Source of the DNA: Aquibaculum arenosum
GTDB taxonomy: Bacteria > Pseudomonadota > Alphaproteobacteria > Kiloniellales > DSM-21159
Length of the DNA: 64,000 nucleotides
Assembly: GCF_029222965.1 (NCBI RefSeq)
Contig: NZ_JARHUD010000002.1
Span: 62,001 to 126,000 of the forward strand
Direction of reading: 5' to 3'
Of this stretch, positions 53,688 to 63,353 are shown in pieces. The notes under the pieces were generated by a model. It did no database searches. It was not told where the DNA came from and saw nothing but the letters and a program-made list of their open reading frames with translations. The first letter of the stretch is position 1. Every line of letters starts with the position of its first letter. Made by a program: the position numbers and the translations under genes.

Positions 53688-55711
53688 GTGACAGCCGGCC
53701 CGTTTCCCTCTTCGGCACCGCCCGTGACGACTCCTCGACCGCCGGTGCAAGCGCCGAGGAGTTCAATCTCTGGTGCGCCATGAACGATCGCCCCTTGCGC
53801 CTGCGCTTGCATCGCTGGGGACCGGAAGCTGCGGAATGGTGCCTGGAGTCCGAACCGGGCACCTCCGCCGCAGCCGCCATCTACGGCACCGGCAGCGACC
53901 AGGAAGCGGTGGCGGTCGCCGTGGCCTATGGGTTCATCGCCGGCATCGAGTGGTCCGAAGTGCAGCTTGCCGAACGTGACGGCGATGCGGCTGACTCTAC
54001 CGCGAGCAGCGATTTGAGCGTGGCCGAAGCCGAAACGACACAGGCTGAGGCCGGTAAGACAGAAGCATCCGAAAAGGCGCGCGAAGCACAGGCTTCTGCC
54101 CAAATGGCCGATCCTTCGTCTGATGCGACACCGGGGGTAACCGCCGGAGAATCGGGCAGCGGCGAGCCTCAGCATTTTGAACTGCCGGAAGCCAAGCTGC
54201 TCGGCAGCCCCAGCGCCGAAGAAGTCATTGAAACAGACGAAAACGACCTTGCCGAGAAAACGCGCAAACTGGAGACGGTTCTGAAGAACTTCCGGGTGCG
54301 TGGCGAGATCATGGAGGTGCGTCCAGGCCCCTGCGTGACGTTGTTCGAGCTGGAGCCGGTACCAGGCACAAAGTCTTCCACGGTGATCAACCTGGCCGAC
54401 GACATCGCGCGTTCAATGGCAGCCGTCACGGCACGCATCGCGCTGGTGCCGGGTCGCAGCGTCATTGGCATTGAACTGCCCAACGAGCAGCGTGAAACAG
54501 TGTTCCTGAGCGAGGTCTTCGAGAGCGACGCCTACCTCGATTCCAAGGCCCGCTTGCCGTTGGCCCTGGGTAAGAACATCGGTGGCGAGCCTGTGGTGGT
54601 GGATCTGGCGCGCATGCCGCACCTGCTGATCGCCGGCACCACCGGCTCCGGCAAGTCGGTCGGCATCAACGCGATGATCCTTTCTCTGCTCTACCGGCTG
54701 ACGCCGGAGCAGGTGCGCCTCATCCTGGTCGACCCCAAGATGTTGGAGCTCTCGGTCTACGACCACATCCCCCATCTGCTCACGCCCGTCGTAACCGACC
54801 CGCACAAAGCCGTCGCGGCGCTCAAGTGGACGGTGCGGGAGATGGAAAACCGCTACCGCGCCATGTCGCTGCTCGGTGTGCGTAACATCGAGGGCTACAA
54901 CGCCAAGGTCGCCGAGCTGGCCGAGCGGCAGGAGAAGGTGACGCGCCGCGTTCAGGTCGGCTACGACCGCGAGAAGCAGGAGCCGGTCTTCGAGGACCGC
55001 ATCGTCGAGCTGCAGCACCTGCCCTTCATCGTCGTCGTGGTCGACGAGATGGCCGATCTCATGCTGGTTGCCGGCAAGGAGATCGAGACTCTCATTCAGC
55101 GCCTGGCCCAGATGGCACGCGCGGCCGGCATCCACCTCATCATGGCGACGCAGCGGCCATCGGTGGACGTTATCACCGGCACCATCAAGGCCAATTTCCC
55201 GACCCGCATCTCCTTCATGGTGACCAGCAAGATCGACAGCCGCACGATCCTTGGAGAATCCGGCGCCGAGCAACTTCTGGGCCAGGGAGACATGCTCTTC
55301 ATGGCCGCAGGCGGACGCATCAGCCGCGTGCATGGCCCCTTCGTCTCCGACCAGGAGGTGGAAGACGTGGTCGCCCACCTGCGCGCCCAAGGCGAGCCGG
55401 ACTATGTCTACGCGGTCACGGAAGAGGAGGAGGAAGAGGAGGTGATTCCCGCCCCCGGCGCCTCGGGCGAGGAGACCGGCAGCGACGAGGGAGAGGAAGG
55501 CGATCTCTACACCCAGGCTCTGGCCCTCATCCTGCGCGAGAACAAGGTGTCTGTGAGCTTCGTGCAGCGCCACCTCCAGATCGGCTATAACCGGGCCGCC
55601 CGCCTGGTGGAACGCATGGAGCAGGAAGGCGTGGTGAGCCCCCCTAATCACGTGGGCAAGCGCGAAATCCTGGTGTCAGCGCGAACCGTCTTTGCCAACC
55701 GCCAGGGCTGA
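53684..55711 (+). CDS. ftsK: FtsK/SpoIIIE-family DNA translocase lacking a membrane domain
   Basis: 675-residue hexameric DNA pump. The motor is complete: alpha domain (about 190-300), Walker A GTTGSGKS at 318-325, Walker [12 protein letters not shown] near 460, [25 protein letters not shown], and a C-terminal gamma winged helix (about 610-670, [32 protein letters not shown]) that reads KOPS-like sequences. The N-terminus is unlike normal FtsK: instead of four membrane segments it has about 95 residues of soluble sequence ([20 protein letters not shown]), then a 90-residue acidic Ala/Glu/Ser linker. A second acidic run (EEEEEEE) precedes gamma. It may be a second, cytosolic FtsK. Coupled to the PAS_5 gene. 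Confidence 0.85.
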   Translation: MSDSRPVSLFGTARDDSSTAGASAEEFNLWCAMNDRPLRLRLHRWGPEAAEWCLESEPGTSAAAAIYGTGSDQEAVAVAVAYGFIAGIEWSEVQLAERDGDAADSTASSDLSVAEAETTQAEAGKTEASEKAREAQASAQMADPSSDATPGVTAGESGSGEPQHFELPEAKLLGSPSAEEVIETDENDLAEKTRKLETVLKNFRVRGEIMEVRPGPCVTLFELEPVPGTKSSTVINLADDIARSMAAVTARIALVPGRSVIGIELPNEQRETVFLSEVFESDAYLDSKARLPLALGKNIGGEPVVVDLARMPHLLIAGTTGSGKSVGINAMILSLLYRLTPEQVRLILVDPKMLELSVYDHIPHLLTPVVTDPHKAVAALKWTVREMENRYRAMSLLGVRNIEGYNAKVAELAERQEKVTRRVQVGYDREKQEPVFEDRIVELQHLPFIVVVVDEMADLMLVAGKEIETLIQRLAQMARAAGIHLIMATQRPSVDVITGTIKANFPTRISFMVTSKIDSRTILGESGAEQLLGQGDMLFMAAGGRISRVHGPFVSDQEVEDVVAHLRAQGEPDYVYAVTEEEEEEEVIPAPGASGEETGSDEGEEGDLYTQALALILRENKVSVSFVQRHLQIGYNRAARLVERMEQEGVVSPPNHVGKREILVSARTVFANRQG

Positions 55712-55843
55712 ACAAGGCGCGAATTCTTTCTTCCAGACCTGACAAATCTATCCTTGAAACGCGCTGTCAAATAAGCCATTTCCGGCGCTCACCCGAAAGC
55801 AAGCGGCTGGCTGGGTTCATCTACTGGTCCGGAGGGGGATGCG

Positions 55844-56383
55844 ATGAAGCATTCGACGACCCTTTCCGAATTGGGGATGGGCTTGGACCTGCATACGGCA
55901 GGCACCCTAACCAAAGAGGAAAACCCCATCACCGACGTTGGGAATGGCCCGACGCCGGCGAATACCAATGGTGCGGCTCACGACGGCACCACTGTACCGA
56001 ACGACGATCGGCTCGATCACTTCGTCGAGAAGGACGGCCTGCGGTTCGCCGGCACGCACCTGATCGTCGATCTTTGGGATGCCATGCGTCTCGACGACCT
56101 GGCGCACGTCGAGGACACTCTGAAACGAGCGACAGAGGTGGCAGGTGCCACGCTGCTGAACGTAGATCTGCATCATTTCACGCCCAATGGTGGCGTTTCC
56201 GGCGTCGCGGTGCTGGCCGAGAGTCACATCTCGATTCACACCTGGCCAGAGTGCGGCTACGCGGCCATCGACCTCTTCATGTGCGGCGCCGCCGAGCCGC
56301 ACAAGGCCATCGCGGTGTTCCGGGAGGCCTTCGGTCCGGCGCGGGTCAACGTCGGCGAACATAAGCGCGGTATCGTCGAATGA
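55844..56383 (+). CDS. speD: S-adenosylmethionine decarboxylase proenzyme (bacterial SpeD/SpeH type)
   Basis: Pyruvoyl enzyme giving decarboxylated SAM for spermidine synthesis. Self-cleavage falls between Glu126 and Ser127 in AESHISIHTWPE; Cys147 (LFMCG) is the second active-site residue. The core (about 68-179, GTHLIVDLWDAMRL onward) matches the short bacterial type, but a polar tail of about 65 residues precedes it, longer than usual, with no in-frame start near the core. An AGGGGG site lies before the ATG. Overlaps speE by four bases. Confidence 0.92.
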   Translation: MKHSTTLSELGMGLDLHTAGTLTKEENPITDVGNGPTPANTNGAAHDGTTVPNDDRLDHFVEKDGLRFAGTHLIVDLWDAMRLDDLAHVEDTLKRATEVAGATLLNVDLHHFTPNGGVSGVAVLAESHISIHTWPECGYAAIDLFMCGAAEPHKAIAVFREAFGPARVNVGEHKRGIVE

Positions 56384-57228
56384 TGCAGTATCTGGAAACG
56401 CTGCATGGTCCTTACGGTCAGTATTTCGCGGTAGAGCGTGAGCTCTACCGCGATAAGACCGAGTATCAGGATCTGGTGATCTTCGAGAACCAAACCTTTG
56501 GTAAGGTGCTCGCTCTCGACGGCGCCGTGCAGACCACCACGGCTGATAACCACGCCTACCACGAGATGCTCCTGCACCCGCCCCTGCTCGCACACGGGCA
56601 GGCCAAGCGGGTGCTGATCATCGGCGGCGGCGACGGTGGGAGCCTGCGCGAGGCGGTCAAGCACCCCATCGAGCGGGCGGTGATGGTGGAGATCGATCCG
56701 GCCGTGATTGAACTCTCTCAGCGCTACCTGCCCGAGCTTTCGGATGGTGCCTTTAGCAACCCGAAGGCGGAAGTTGTGATTGCCGACGGGTGCCGCTATG
56801 TGGCGGAGACCGAGGAGCGCTTCGATGTCATCGTCGTGGACTCCACCGATCCCATCGGCCCCGGGGCGGTGTTGTTCACGAGCGACTTCTATCGCGACTG
56901 TAAACGCTGCCTGACGCCCGGCGGTGTCCTGGTCACACAGCACGGCGTGCCGCGCCTGCAGCCCGATGAGTTGACTGATGGCTACCGCAAGTTAACCGCG
57001 CTCTTTGCGGACGCGACCTTCTATCTGACCGTGGTGCCGACCTATACCGGCGGCGCTATGACTCTGGGCTGGGCCAGCGATGAACCGGCCCTGCGGAGGG
57101 TGCCTCTGGAAACGCTGGAAGAACGCTTTGCGCCCTTGGACGGCAAGACCCGCTATTACAATCCATCGGTTCACCAGGCAGCCTTCGCCCTGCCGCCCGA
57201 GGTTCAACGCCTGCTTCGACGCAGCTGA
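56380..57228 (+). CDS. speE: Spermidine synthase
   Basis: Transfers the aminopropyl group of decarboxylated SAM to putrescine, yielding spermidine and methylthioadenosine. 282 residues with the N-terminal beta domain, the nucleotide site VLIIGGGDGGSLREAVKH, MVEIDPAVIELS and the catalytic Asp region VVDSTDPIGPG (gate loop). Translationally coupled to speD. Methylthioadenosine is handled by MtnP, encoded elsewhere in the window. An intrinsic terminator follows. Confidence 0.95.
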   Translation: MMQYLETLHGPYGQYFAVERELYRDKTEYQDLVIFENQTFGKVLALDGAVQTTTADNHAYHEMLLHPPLLAHGQAKRVLIIGGGDGGSLREAVKHPIERAVMVEIDPAVIELSQRYLPELSDGAFSNPKAEVVIADGCRYVAETEERFDVIVVDSTDPIGPGAVLFTSDFYRDCKRCLTPGGVLVTQHGVPRLQPDELTDGYRKLTALFADATFYLTVVPTYTGGAMTLGWASDEPALRRVPLETLEERFAPLDGKTRYYNPSVHQAAFALPPEVQRLLRRS

Positions 57229-57256
57229 CCGGCCAGCCACCAGGGCAAAACGACAA

Positions 57257-57299
57257 TCGGGCCTCCCATCTACGCCGGTGAGAGGCCCGAAGTCTTTTC
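57257..57299 (+). terminator. Rho-independent terminator after speE
   Basis: 9-bp stem TCGGGCCTC / GAGGCCCGA with a 16-base loop, followed by AGTCTTTT. It may also serve the convergent dehydrogenase gene. Confidence 0.8.
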
Positions 57300-57305
57300 T
57301 TGCCC

Positions 57306-59717
57306 CTACCCGCGCATGCGGCGGCCGTCGGGGTCGTAAGGCGACGGCGCAATCACCTTTGCCGGGCGCTCTTCGCCCACGATGTGGGTGCTCAGCTCTG
57401 TTCCGGGGCTGCTGACACCCGGCTCGACCAAAGCCATGGCCAGGCTCTTGCCCAGGCTGTGCCCGTAGCCGCCAGAGGTGACGAAGCCCACTCGGCGGCC
57501 CTCGTGCCAAACCGGCTCGTACCCGGATGCGTCGGCCGAGCTAGCATCGACTTCGAGCGTGACCAGGCAGGATTCGGCGCCGCGCTCCTTCTCGGCCAAG
57601 GCAGCCTCGCGGCCGACGAAGTCTCCCTTATCAAAGGCAATCCAGCGGTCCATGCCGGTCATGCCCGCGGTGTAGCCTTGCGTGAACTCCCGCGACCAGA
57701 TGCCGAAGCTCTTCTCCAGGCGCAGGGAATTCAGGGCCTGGAAACCGAACTCGACAAGACCGTGCTCCTCTCCCGCCGCTTTCAGCGTTTCGCGCAGGGA
57801 GATGTGCTCAACCGCCGGACAGTGCAACTCGTAGCCGAGTTCCCCGGTCACGGACAGGCGCGCGGCCTGCACACGGGTGAGACCCACATCCAGCGGGCGA
57901 CAAGCCATGAAGCCGAAAGCCTCGTGGCTGACGTCCTGGGGGGTGACCTGCTGCAGCACCTTGCGGGCATCCGGTCCAGTGAGTGCAAACCCCACCACAG
58001 CGTCGGAGATGTCCTGCACATTCACACCCTCGCGCAGATGCTGCTCGAACCAGCGCATATGCCATTCACGCAGGTAATAGGAGCCGAGGAGCCACCAACG
58101 GCCGTCGCCCCAATTGAAGACCGTGAGATCACCTTTCAGTCGCCCGTCGTGGCCAAGCATTGGCGCCAGACGCGTCCGGCCCGGTGCCGGCAAGCGGCAG
58201 GCCAGAAGGTGATGGAGCCAGGCCTCGGCATGAGGCCCGCTCACCTCGTAGCGGGAGAAGGCGGAGATATCGATCAGGCCGACGCCACTGCGCACGGCCT
58301 CGCACTCGCGCTTCACCAGGTCGAAGGCATTGGACCGCCGCAGGGTCGGCTTTTCTTCGAAGCCCTCAGGCGCGAAGTAGATCGGCACCTCAAGGCCCCA
58401 GGTGCTGCCCCAGCGGGCCCCCTCGTGGGTCATGGCATCATAAGCAGGCGCCTTGCGCAGCGGCCGACCCGCCGGCAGCTGCTCGTTGGGGTAGGTCATC
58501 ACGAAGCGCCGGGAGTAGAACTGCCCCGTGGTCTGGCGGATATACTCCTTGTTGGACGCGAAATCGCCGTAGCGGGCGATGTCCATGCCGAAGATGTCGC
58601 CCTCCGGCTCGCCCTCGATCATCCACTCGGCGAGTGCCTTGCCGACGCCGCCGCCTTGCAGGAAGCCGGCCATCACGCCGCAGGCCAGCCAATAGTTGGG
58701 CACGCGCCGCACCGGCCCCACCAGCGGGTTGCCGTCCGGGGAGAAGGTGAAGGCGCCGTTCACCCAGCGCTTGATCCCGACATTCTCCAGGCAGGGGTAG
58801 CGATTGAAGCCGGTAGCCAGTTCGTCGGAAATCCGGTCGATGTTCTCCTGGATCAGCTCAATGCCATAGTCCCAGGGTGCGCCGTCCATGTTCCAGTGTT
58901 GGTAGTTGCGCTCGTAGATGCCCAGCAGCATGCCCTTCTGCTCCTGGCGCATGTAGGTGAAGCCCTCGAGATCCACGATCATCGGCAGCTCGCGGTCGAG
59001 CGCCTCCACCTCTGGGATGTTCTCGGTGACGAGGTAGTGATGCTCCAGCGGACTGACCGGCAGTTCGAGCCCCACCATACGGCCCACCTGCTTGGCCCAG
59101 AGCCCGCCGGCGTTTACCACATGCTCGGCCTGGATTGTCCCCTGCTCGGTCACCACGTCCCAGCTCAGATCCGGGCGCTGGTTGAGTTCCAGAACCCGGT
59201 TGTGCTCGATGACCGTGGCACCGCGCTTGCGGGCGGCCCGGGCGTAGGCGTGCACCACGCCCGAGGGATCGATGTAACCCTCGCGCTCGGCATAGAGGCC
59301 GCCAAAGAGCCCCTCAGTCGAAACCAGGGGACAAGCCTCCTTGATCTCCTCGGGGCCGACCAGGCGCACATCCTCGATGCCCATGGTCTGGAAAGTGCGG
59401 TAGGCCGACTGCAGCCACTCCCAGCGCGCCGGATCGGCGGCGATCGAGATGCCCCCGGTCATGTGCATGCCGGTGTCGACGCCGGATTCGGTGCCGATCT
59501 CTTTCAACAGGTTGATCGTGTAGGACTGCAGCGCGGCGATGTTTGGATCGGCATTCAGGGCATGGAATCCACCGGCCGCGTGCCAACTCGAACCGGCTGT
59601 CAGCACCGAGCGCTCGACAAGCGCCACGTCTTTCCATCCCAGCTTTGTCAGATGATAAAGAACCGAGGCGCCGACGACGCCGCCCCCGATCACCACCACC
59701 CTGTATTGTGACTGCAT
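57306..59717 (-). CDS. Dimethylglycine/sarcosine dehydrogenase-like flavoprotein (FAD + GcvT domains)
   Basis: 803 residues: an FAD-binding DAO domain (about 1-385; VVVIGGGVVGASVLYHL, His46 in SSWHAAGGFH at the covalent-FAD position of dimethylglycine dehydrogenases), a FAO_M linker (about 385-440), and GcvT-type folate-binding and C-terminal barrel domains (about 440-800). It oxidatively demethylates dimethylglycine or sarcosine, passing the methyl carbon to tetrahydrofolate. The start MQSQYRV follows a GGGAGAA site; an ATG five codons upstream is less well placed. Divergent from a TetR gene with a dyad between them; the TRAP and sarcosine oxidase genes lie beyond. Substrate choice between dimethylglycine and sarcosine is open. 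Confidence 0.85.
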   Translation of the reverse strand: MQSQYRVVVIGGGVVGASVLYHLTKLGWKDVALVERSVLTAGSSWHAAGGFHALNADPNIAALQSYTINLLKEIGTESGVDTGMHMTGGISIAADPARWEWLQSAYRTFQTMGIEDVRLVGPEEIKEACPLVSTEGLFGGLYAEREGYIDPSGVVHAYARAARKRGATVIEHNRVLELNQRPDLSWDVVTEQGTIQAEHVVNAGGLWAKQVGRMVGLELPVSPLEHHYLVTENIPEVEALDRELPMIVDLEGFTYMRQEQKGMLLGIYERNYQHWNMDGAPWDYGIELIQENIDRISDELATGFNRYPCLENVGIKRWVNGAFTFSPDGNPLVGPVRRVPNYWLACGVMAGFLQGGGVGKALAEWMIEGEPEGDIFGMDIARYGDFASNKEYIRQTTGQFYSRRFVMTYPNEQLPAGRPLRKAPAYDAMTHEGARWGSTWGLEVPIYFAPEGFEEKPTLRRSNAFDLVKRECEAVRSGVGLIDISAFSRYEVSGPHAEAWLHHLLACRLPAPGRTRLAPMLGHDGRLKGDLTVFNWGDGRWWLLGSYYLREWHMRWFEQHLREGVNVQDISDAVVGFALTGPDARKVLQQVTPQDVSHEAFGFMACRPLDVGLTRVQAARLSVTGELGYELHCPAVEHISLRETLKAAGEEHGLVEFGFQALNSLRLEKSFGIWSREFTQGYTAGMTGMDRWIAFDKGDFVGREAALAEKERGAESCLVTLEVDASSADASGYEPVWHEGRRVGFVTSGGYGHSLGKSLAMALVEPGVSSPGTELSTHIVGEERPAKVIAPSPYDPDGRRMRG

Positions 59718-59779
59718 GACCGCTTCTCCCACTGGATCGACTGTTGCGAACAGCCTAATCGGCTTGACGCGAGGGCGTC

Positions 59780-59795
59780 TAGACAGAAGTGTACA
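59780..59795. promoter_or_regulatory. Candidate TetR operator (copy 1)
   Basis: TAGACAGAAGTGTACA, an imperfect 6-4-6 dyad in the 131-bp gap between the divergent dehydrogenase and TetR genes. It matches at 12 of 16 positions a perfect dyad at 63354-63369. Location and repetition support an operator for the neighbouring TetR protein; binding is inferred. Confidence 0.55.
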
Positions 59796-59848
59796 GACGT
59801 TGCGGAAACACCAATGCGGAACACTCAGGAACGGTCAAAGCCGACACC

Positions 59849-60490
59849 ATGCCCAACCATCCCGATAGCGGCCCTGGCCGCTCCACCAGAGAAGACTGGC
59901 TGCGCGCGGCGGTGGACCTCATCGTGGCGGGTGGGGTCGATCGGGTGAAGGTGCAGGTGATCGCGCGGCAACTTGGCGTGTCTCGCTCGAGCTTCTACTG
60001 GTTTTTCAAGAGCCGACAGGACCTGCTTGACCAGCTCCTGGCCCACTGGCAGGCGACCAACACCGCTGCCATCGTCGAACGCGCAGGGCGCAAGGCCGAC
60101 ACGCCCTGCCGCAGCGTGCTCAATGTCTTCGAATGCTGGGTGAAGGAAACCCTGTTCGACCCGCACCTGGACATCGCGGTGCGCGATTGGGCCCGCAAGT
60201 CGGACAAGGCCCGCCAAGCAGTGGATGCCGGTGACGAGGAGCGCATGCGGGCACTCACCGCCATGTTCCGCCGCCACGGCTACGCGGAGGACGAAGCCTT
60301 CATCCGCGCGCGCGTCCTCTATTACATGCAGATCGGTTACTACTCGCTGGACATCCAGGAGCCCATGGAAACGCGCATGGCCTACATCGCCAACTACCTG
60401 CGCGTTTTCACGGGGTTCGAGCCGACAGAGGCCGAGATCGCCGACTTCCAGGTCTTTCTTCGCGACGGAAGCCGTTCAGGCGCTCAATAG
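59849..60490 (+). CDS. TetR-family transcriptional regulator of the dimethylglycine/TRAP locus
   Basis: 213 residues. N-terminal HTH (about 12-60: REDWLRAAVDLIVAGGVDRVKVQVIARQLGVSRSSFYWFFKSRQDLLDQ pattern) and a helical ligand-binding domain. The ATG at MPNHPDSG is preferred; an upstream ATG at 59789 would lie inside the dyad and give 233 residues. It sits between the divergent dehydrogenase and the convergent TRAP genes, whose last gene it overlaps by seven bases. Probably represses the dehydrogenase and TRAP/sarcosine oxidase promoters, both of which carry the same 16-bp dyad. Confidence 0.82.
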   Translation: MPNHPDSGPGRSTREDWLRAAVDLIVAGGVDRVKVQVIARQLGVSRSSFYWFFKSRQDLLDQLLAHWQATNTAAIVERAGRKADTPCRSVLNVFECWVKETLFDPHLDIAVRDWARKSDKARQAVDAGDEERMRALTAMFRRHGYAEDEAFIRARVLYYMQIGYYSLDIQEPMETRMAYIANYLRVFTGFEPTEAEIADFQVFLRDGSRSGAQ

Positions 60491-61770
60491 AAGCCGAGCC
60501 AGCGCGGGAAGGAGAGCGACAGCGCTGGCCAGAAGGTGGTGACCAGCATAACTGGCAGCGCGACGATCCCCAGCAGCAGCAGCGCCGGTCCCACCGTCTT
60601 ATGAATGGGCACCTTACTGATCCGACAGGCCATATAGAGGATCGGTGCCACCGGCGGCGAGTTGGCCCCGATCACCACGGAGCAGCCGACGATTGCCGCA
60701 TAGTGCAGCGGCTCCACGCCGACCGCGGTGACCACTGGCATGAACAACGGCGCGATGACCACCGTGACCGACACGTCGTCCATCAAGGCGCCGGTGACGA
60801 TCAGCACCGCATTGACCAGCAACAGCGTCCCGATCGGCCCCAGGGAGAACGAGAGCATGGTCTCGGTCAGTTCCTGCGGCACCCGCTCGAAGGCAAGGAT
60901 GCGGCTGATCATGAAGGAGAACAGCAGGATCAAGATGATCGTGCCCGTGGTCTCCGCGGCGGCGATGATGCTCTTGCCGAAGCGCCCCCAGGTCAGATCC
61001 CGGTAGATGAAGGCACCGATGAAGAGCGAGGCCGCAACGGCAACCGCAGCCGCCTCCGTTGGGGTGAAAACGCCGCCGTAGATGCCGCCCAGGATGATGA
61101 AGGGCAGGACGAGCGCCGGCAGCGCCGCGAACACCGCCTTGCCGCGCTGGCCCTTCGCCACGGCCTCGCCCGGAATCTCCTCGAACAGGCGCCCAGCGCA
61201 AAAGCGGTTGAAGAGGATGAGACCGATCATCAGCAGAAGCGCGGGGCCGATGGTCGCGGCGAAGGCCGCAGCCACCGATTGCCGGGTCACCACGGCGAAA
61301 AGGATCATGGTGATGGACGGCGGTATGAGGATGCCCAGCAGTGACGACACGCCCAGCAGCGCTGATGTGTAGCCGCGCGGATAGCCCCGCTTTTCCAGCG
61401 GGTCGACCATGATGGTGCCGATGGAGGCAACGGCAGCCGTCGCGGTGCCGGCGATCGCCCCGAAGATGCCGGAGCTCAAGACGAGCGAAGCACCCATGCC
61501 GCCACGTCGCCCGCCGACCAAGACGTCGATGAATCGGATGATGCGCGTTGCGAGCCCGCCCGACTGCATCAGGTAGCCCGTCAGCACGAAAAGCGGCAGC
61601 GCCAGCAGCACGATGGAGTTCAGCGAGCGAAAGCCCTGCAGCAGCAGGGTGCTCAGGTTGCTGTCGTAGATATAGACCAGATAAGCCAGGGTACCGGCGA
61701 AAGCCCAAGCCACGGGCACGCCGATGCCCATGAGCAGGATCAGGAGACCGATTGCGAGCAAGCCTTCCAT
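60484..61770 (-). CDS. dctM: TRAP transporter large permease (DctM)
   Basis: 428 residues and about 12 membrane segments of the DctM/ion-transporter superfamily. Typical blocks: GIGVPVAWAFAGTLAYLVY, SGIFGAIAGTATAAVASIGTIMVDPLEKRGYPRGYTSALLGVSSLLGILIPPS and GVFTPTEAAAVAV. Works with the small permease and binding protein in sodium-driven uptake of an organic anion or zwitterion. Its start meets the dctQ stop. The 3' end overlaps the convergent TetR gene by seven bases. Confidence 0.92.
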   Translation of the reverse strand: MEGLLAIGLLILLMGIGVPVAWAFAGTLAYLVYIYDSNLSTLLLQGFRSLNSIVLLALPLFVLTGYLMQSGGLATRIIRFIDVLVGGRRGGMGASLVLSSGIFGAIAGTATAAVASIGTIMVDPLEKRGYPRGYTSALLGVSSLLGILIPPSITMILFAVVTRQSVAAAFAATIGPALLLMIGLILFNRFCAGRLFEEIPGEAVAKGQRGKAVFAALPALVLPFIILGGIYGGVFTPTEAAAVAVAASLFIGAFIYRDLTWGRFGKSIIAAAETTGTIILILLFSFMISRILAFERVPQELTETMLSFSLGPIGTLLLVNAVLIVTGALMDDVSVTVVIAPLFMPVVTAVGVEPLHYAAIVGCSVVIGANSPPVAPILYMACRISKVPIHKTVGPALLLLGIVALPVMLVTTFWPALSLSFPRWLGFY

Positions 61771-62270
61771 CAGACTTCCGCCCCTTTCAGCCGACGCAGG
61801 TCGCCGACTGCCAGCACGAGGTCACGCAGCGCATAGGCGAAACAGCCCAGTGCCGCCGCGACGATGGCCAACTGCGGGACCCAAAGCGGGATGTGCAGGG
61901 TGACCGTGGTTTGCGGCCGCTGCAGACCCCAGGACACCATCTCGTAGCTCCAGTAAATGAAGAAGCCGCAGACCACCGTGGTGATCGTTGCCACCACGAT
62001 GCGCTGGATGATGCGGCTGCGTTCGCTGCGCAGGCGGGTCGAGAGGTAGGTGACGGTCAGGTGCTCGCTGCTCCGCGAGGCGATGAGCGCGCCGCTCATG
62101 TAGAGGAAGATCGACGCCATGAGGCTGAGATCATGCGCTGCCGCGAAGTTCCAGCCGAAGACGTAGCGGGCCAAGACCAGCAACAGCAGGAAGCCAGCCA
62201 GCGAAAGGCTGCAAAGAATCGCCACGGCGCGGAGCACCGTGGCGATGGTCTTGTCGATCTTGCCTAACAC
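61770..62270 (-). CDS. dctQ: TRAP transporter small permease (DctQ)
   Basis: 166-residue membrane protein with four predicted segments, the DctQ pattern (LFLYMSGALIASRSSEHLTVTYL, SWEMVSWGLQRPQTTVTLHIPLWVPQLA-like end). Shares one base with dctM and is 28 bp behind the binding-protein gene, forming dctPQM. Confidence 0.88.
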   Translation of the reverse strand: MLGKIDKTIATVLRAVAILCSLSLAGFLLLLVLARYVFGWNFAAAHDLSLMASIFLYMSGALIASRSSEHLTVTYLSTRLRSERSRIIQRIVVATITTVVCGFFIYWSYEMVSWGLQRPQTTVTLHIPLWVPQLAIVAAALGCFAYALRDLVLAVGDLRRLKGAEV

Positions 62271-62298
62271 GTCGTTTCAGTCGGTCCGGGTCTCGAGA

Positions 62299-63297
62299 TT
62301 AGAGTGGGCTGGCGTTGGCCCGCACCACGTCCATGATTTCGGAACCCACCTGGTCTTCCATCTGCGGCCAGACCTTCTCACGCACCACCTTGGCCAGACC
62401 CATGATGGTCTCCTCGTCGGGCTCGATGTACTCCATGCCGGATTCCTCGGCGAGTGAAGCGTAGTGTGCGTCGATCTCGCGGCCGTTGACGAAGTGATCT
62501 TCCATCACCTTGACCGCGGCGTCCTGAACGACCTTCTGGTGCTCTTCGCTCAGGCCCTCGAAGGAGCCCAAGTTCATGGAGATCATGCCGGTAACGAAGG
62601 ACTGCTTGGTGCGCACGTAGTAGTCCAGCGTGTCGCGGAAATACTCGTAATCCCAGTAGATGACGTTGGCTGCATCGCCGTCCACCACGCCGGTCTCAAT
62701 GGAGGTGAAGACCTCGCTCCAGTCGATGGAGGCCGTCTGGTAGCCCATGGCTTCCAGAGTCTCGGCCTGTGGGAACATCGGCGGCACGCGGACCTTGATG
62801 TCTCCGGCATCCTCAACGGTCAGGGCATACTTGCCGCGGGTTGCAACGCCGTTGAAGCCTTCCGGCCAGGCACCGAAGAACTTGAGGCCCACATCCTGGT
62901 AGATGCCGTCCAGCATGCCGTTGATCCAGCCGCCGGGCTTGTAGGCTTCCAGCGCCTCTTCCCAGGTGAAGACCATGTAGGGGGTGTAGATCACGCCGAT
63001 GCGCCGGTCGTAGGCGGTGATCGGCCAGTTGATCATCAGATCGACATCGCCGGCCACGTGCAGGTCGAAAACCTCCTGCTGGCTGCCGAGTTCGTTCTGA
63101 TAGAAGATATCGACCTCGATCTCGCCGTTGGTGCCCTCTTCGATCAACTCCGCCCACTGCTCCATGGAGGCAGCGGTCGGCGAGCCGGGAGCGCCGGAAT
63201 CGGTGGCCAGCTTGAAGGTGATCGCGGAGGCCGAACCCGTGCCCAGCGCCAGGACCGCCGCGGCGGTGAAGGCCAAGGTGGAAAGTGATTTGATCAT
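62299..63297 (-). CDS. dctP: TRAP transporter substrate-binding protein (DctP)
   Basis: Periplasmic receptor of 332 residues with signal peptide (MIKSLSTLAFTAAAVLALGTGSASA) before ITFKLATDSG. The DctP fold shows DVDLMINWPITAYD, the conserved Arg in DIKVRVPPMFPQAETLEAMG that salt-bridges a carboxylate, and GVVDGDAANV. Start chosen by signal peptide and a GGGGAGC site; the frame open to 63522 crosses the operator and is rejected. Ligand unknown; dimethylglycine, sarcosine or a related betaine is suggested by neighbours. Confidence 0.88.
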   Translation of the reverse strand: MIKSLSTLAFTAAAVLALGTGSASAITFKLATDSGAPGSPTAASMEQWAELIEEGTNGEIEVDIFYQNELGSQQEVFDLHVAGDVDLMINWPITAYDRRIGVIYTPYMVFTWEEALEAYKPGGWINGMLDGIYQDVGLKFFGAWPEGFNGVATRGKYALTVEDAGDIKVRVPPMFPQAETLEAMGYQTASIDWSEVFTSIETGVVDGDAANVIYWDYEYFRDTLDYYVRTKQSFVTGMISMNLGSFEGLSEEHQKVVQDAAVKVMEDHFVNGREIDAHYASLAEESGMEYIEPDEETIMGLAKVVREKVWPQMEDQVGSEIMDVVRANASPL

Positions 63298-63353
63298 TTT
63301 CTGCTGCTCCCCTCTCTCGTTATGCAAGGCTGTGACTTGATTTGCCTGTTTCA

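Noticed and set aside
57300-59711. 803-residue open frame opposite the dimethylglycine dehydrogenase-like gene
   Set aside because: Antisense shadow; composition is Ala/Gly/His/Arg rich without motifs, whereas the minus-strand frame has clear FAD and GcvT domains.
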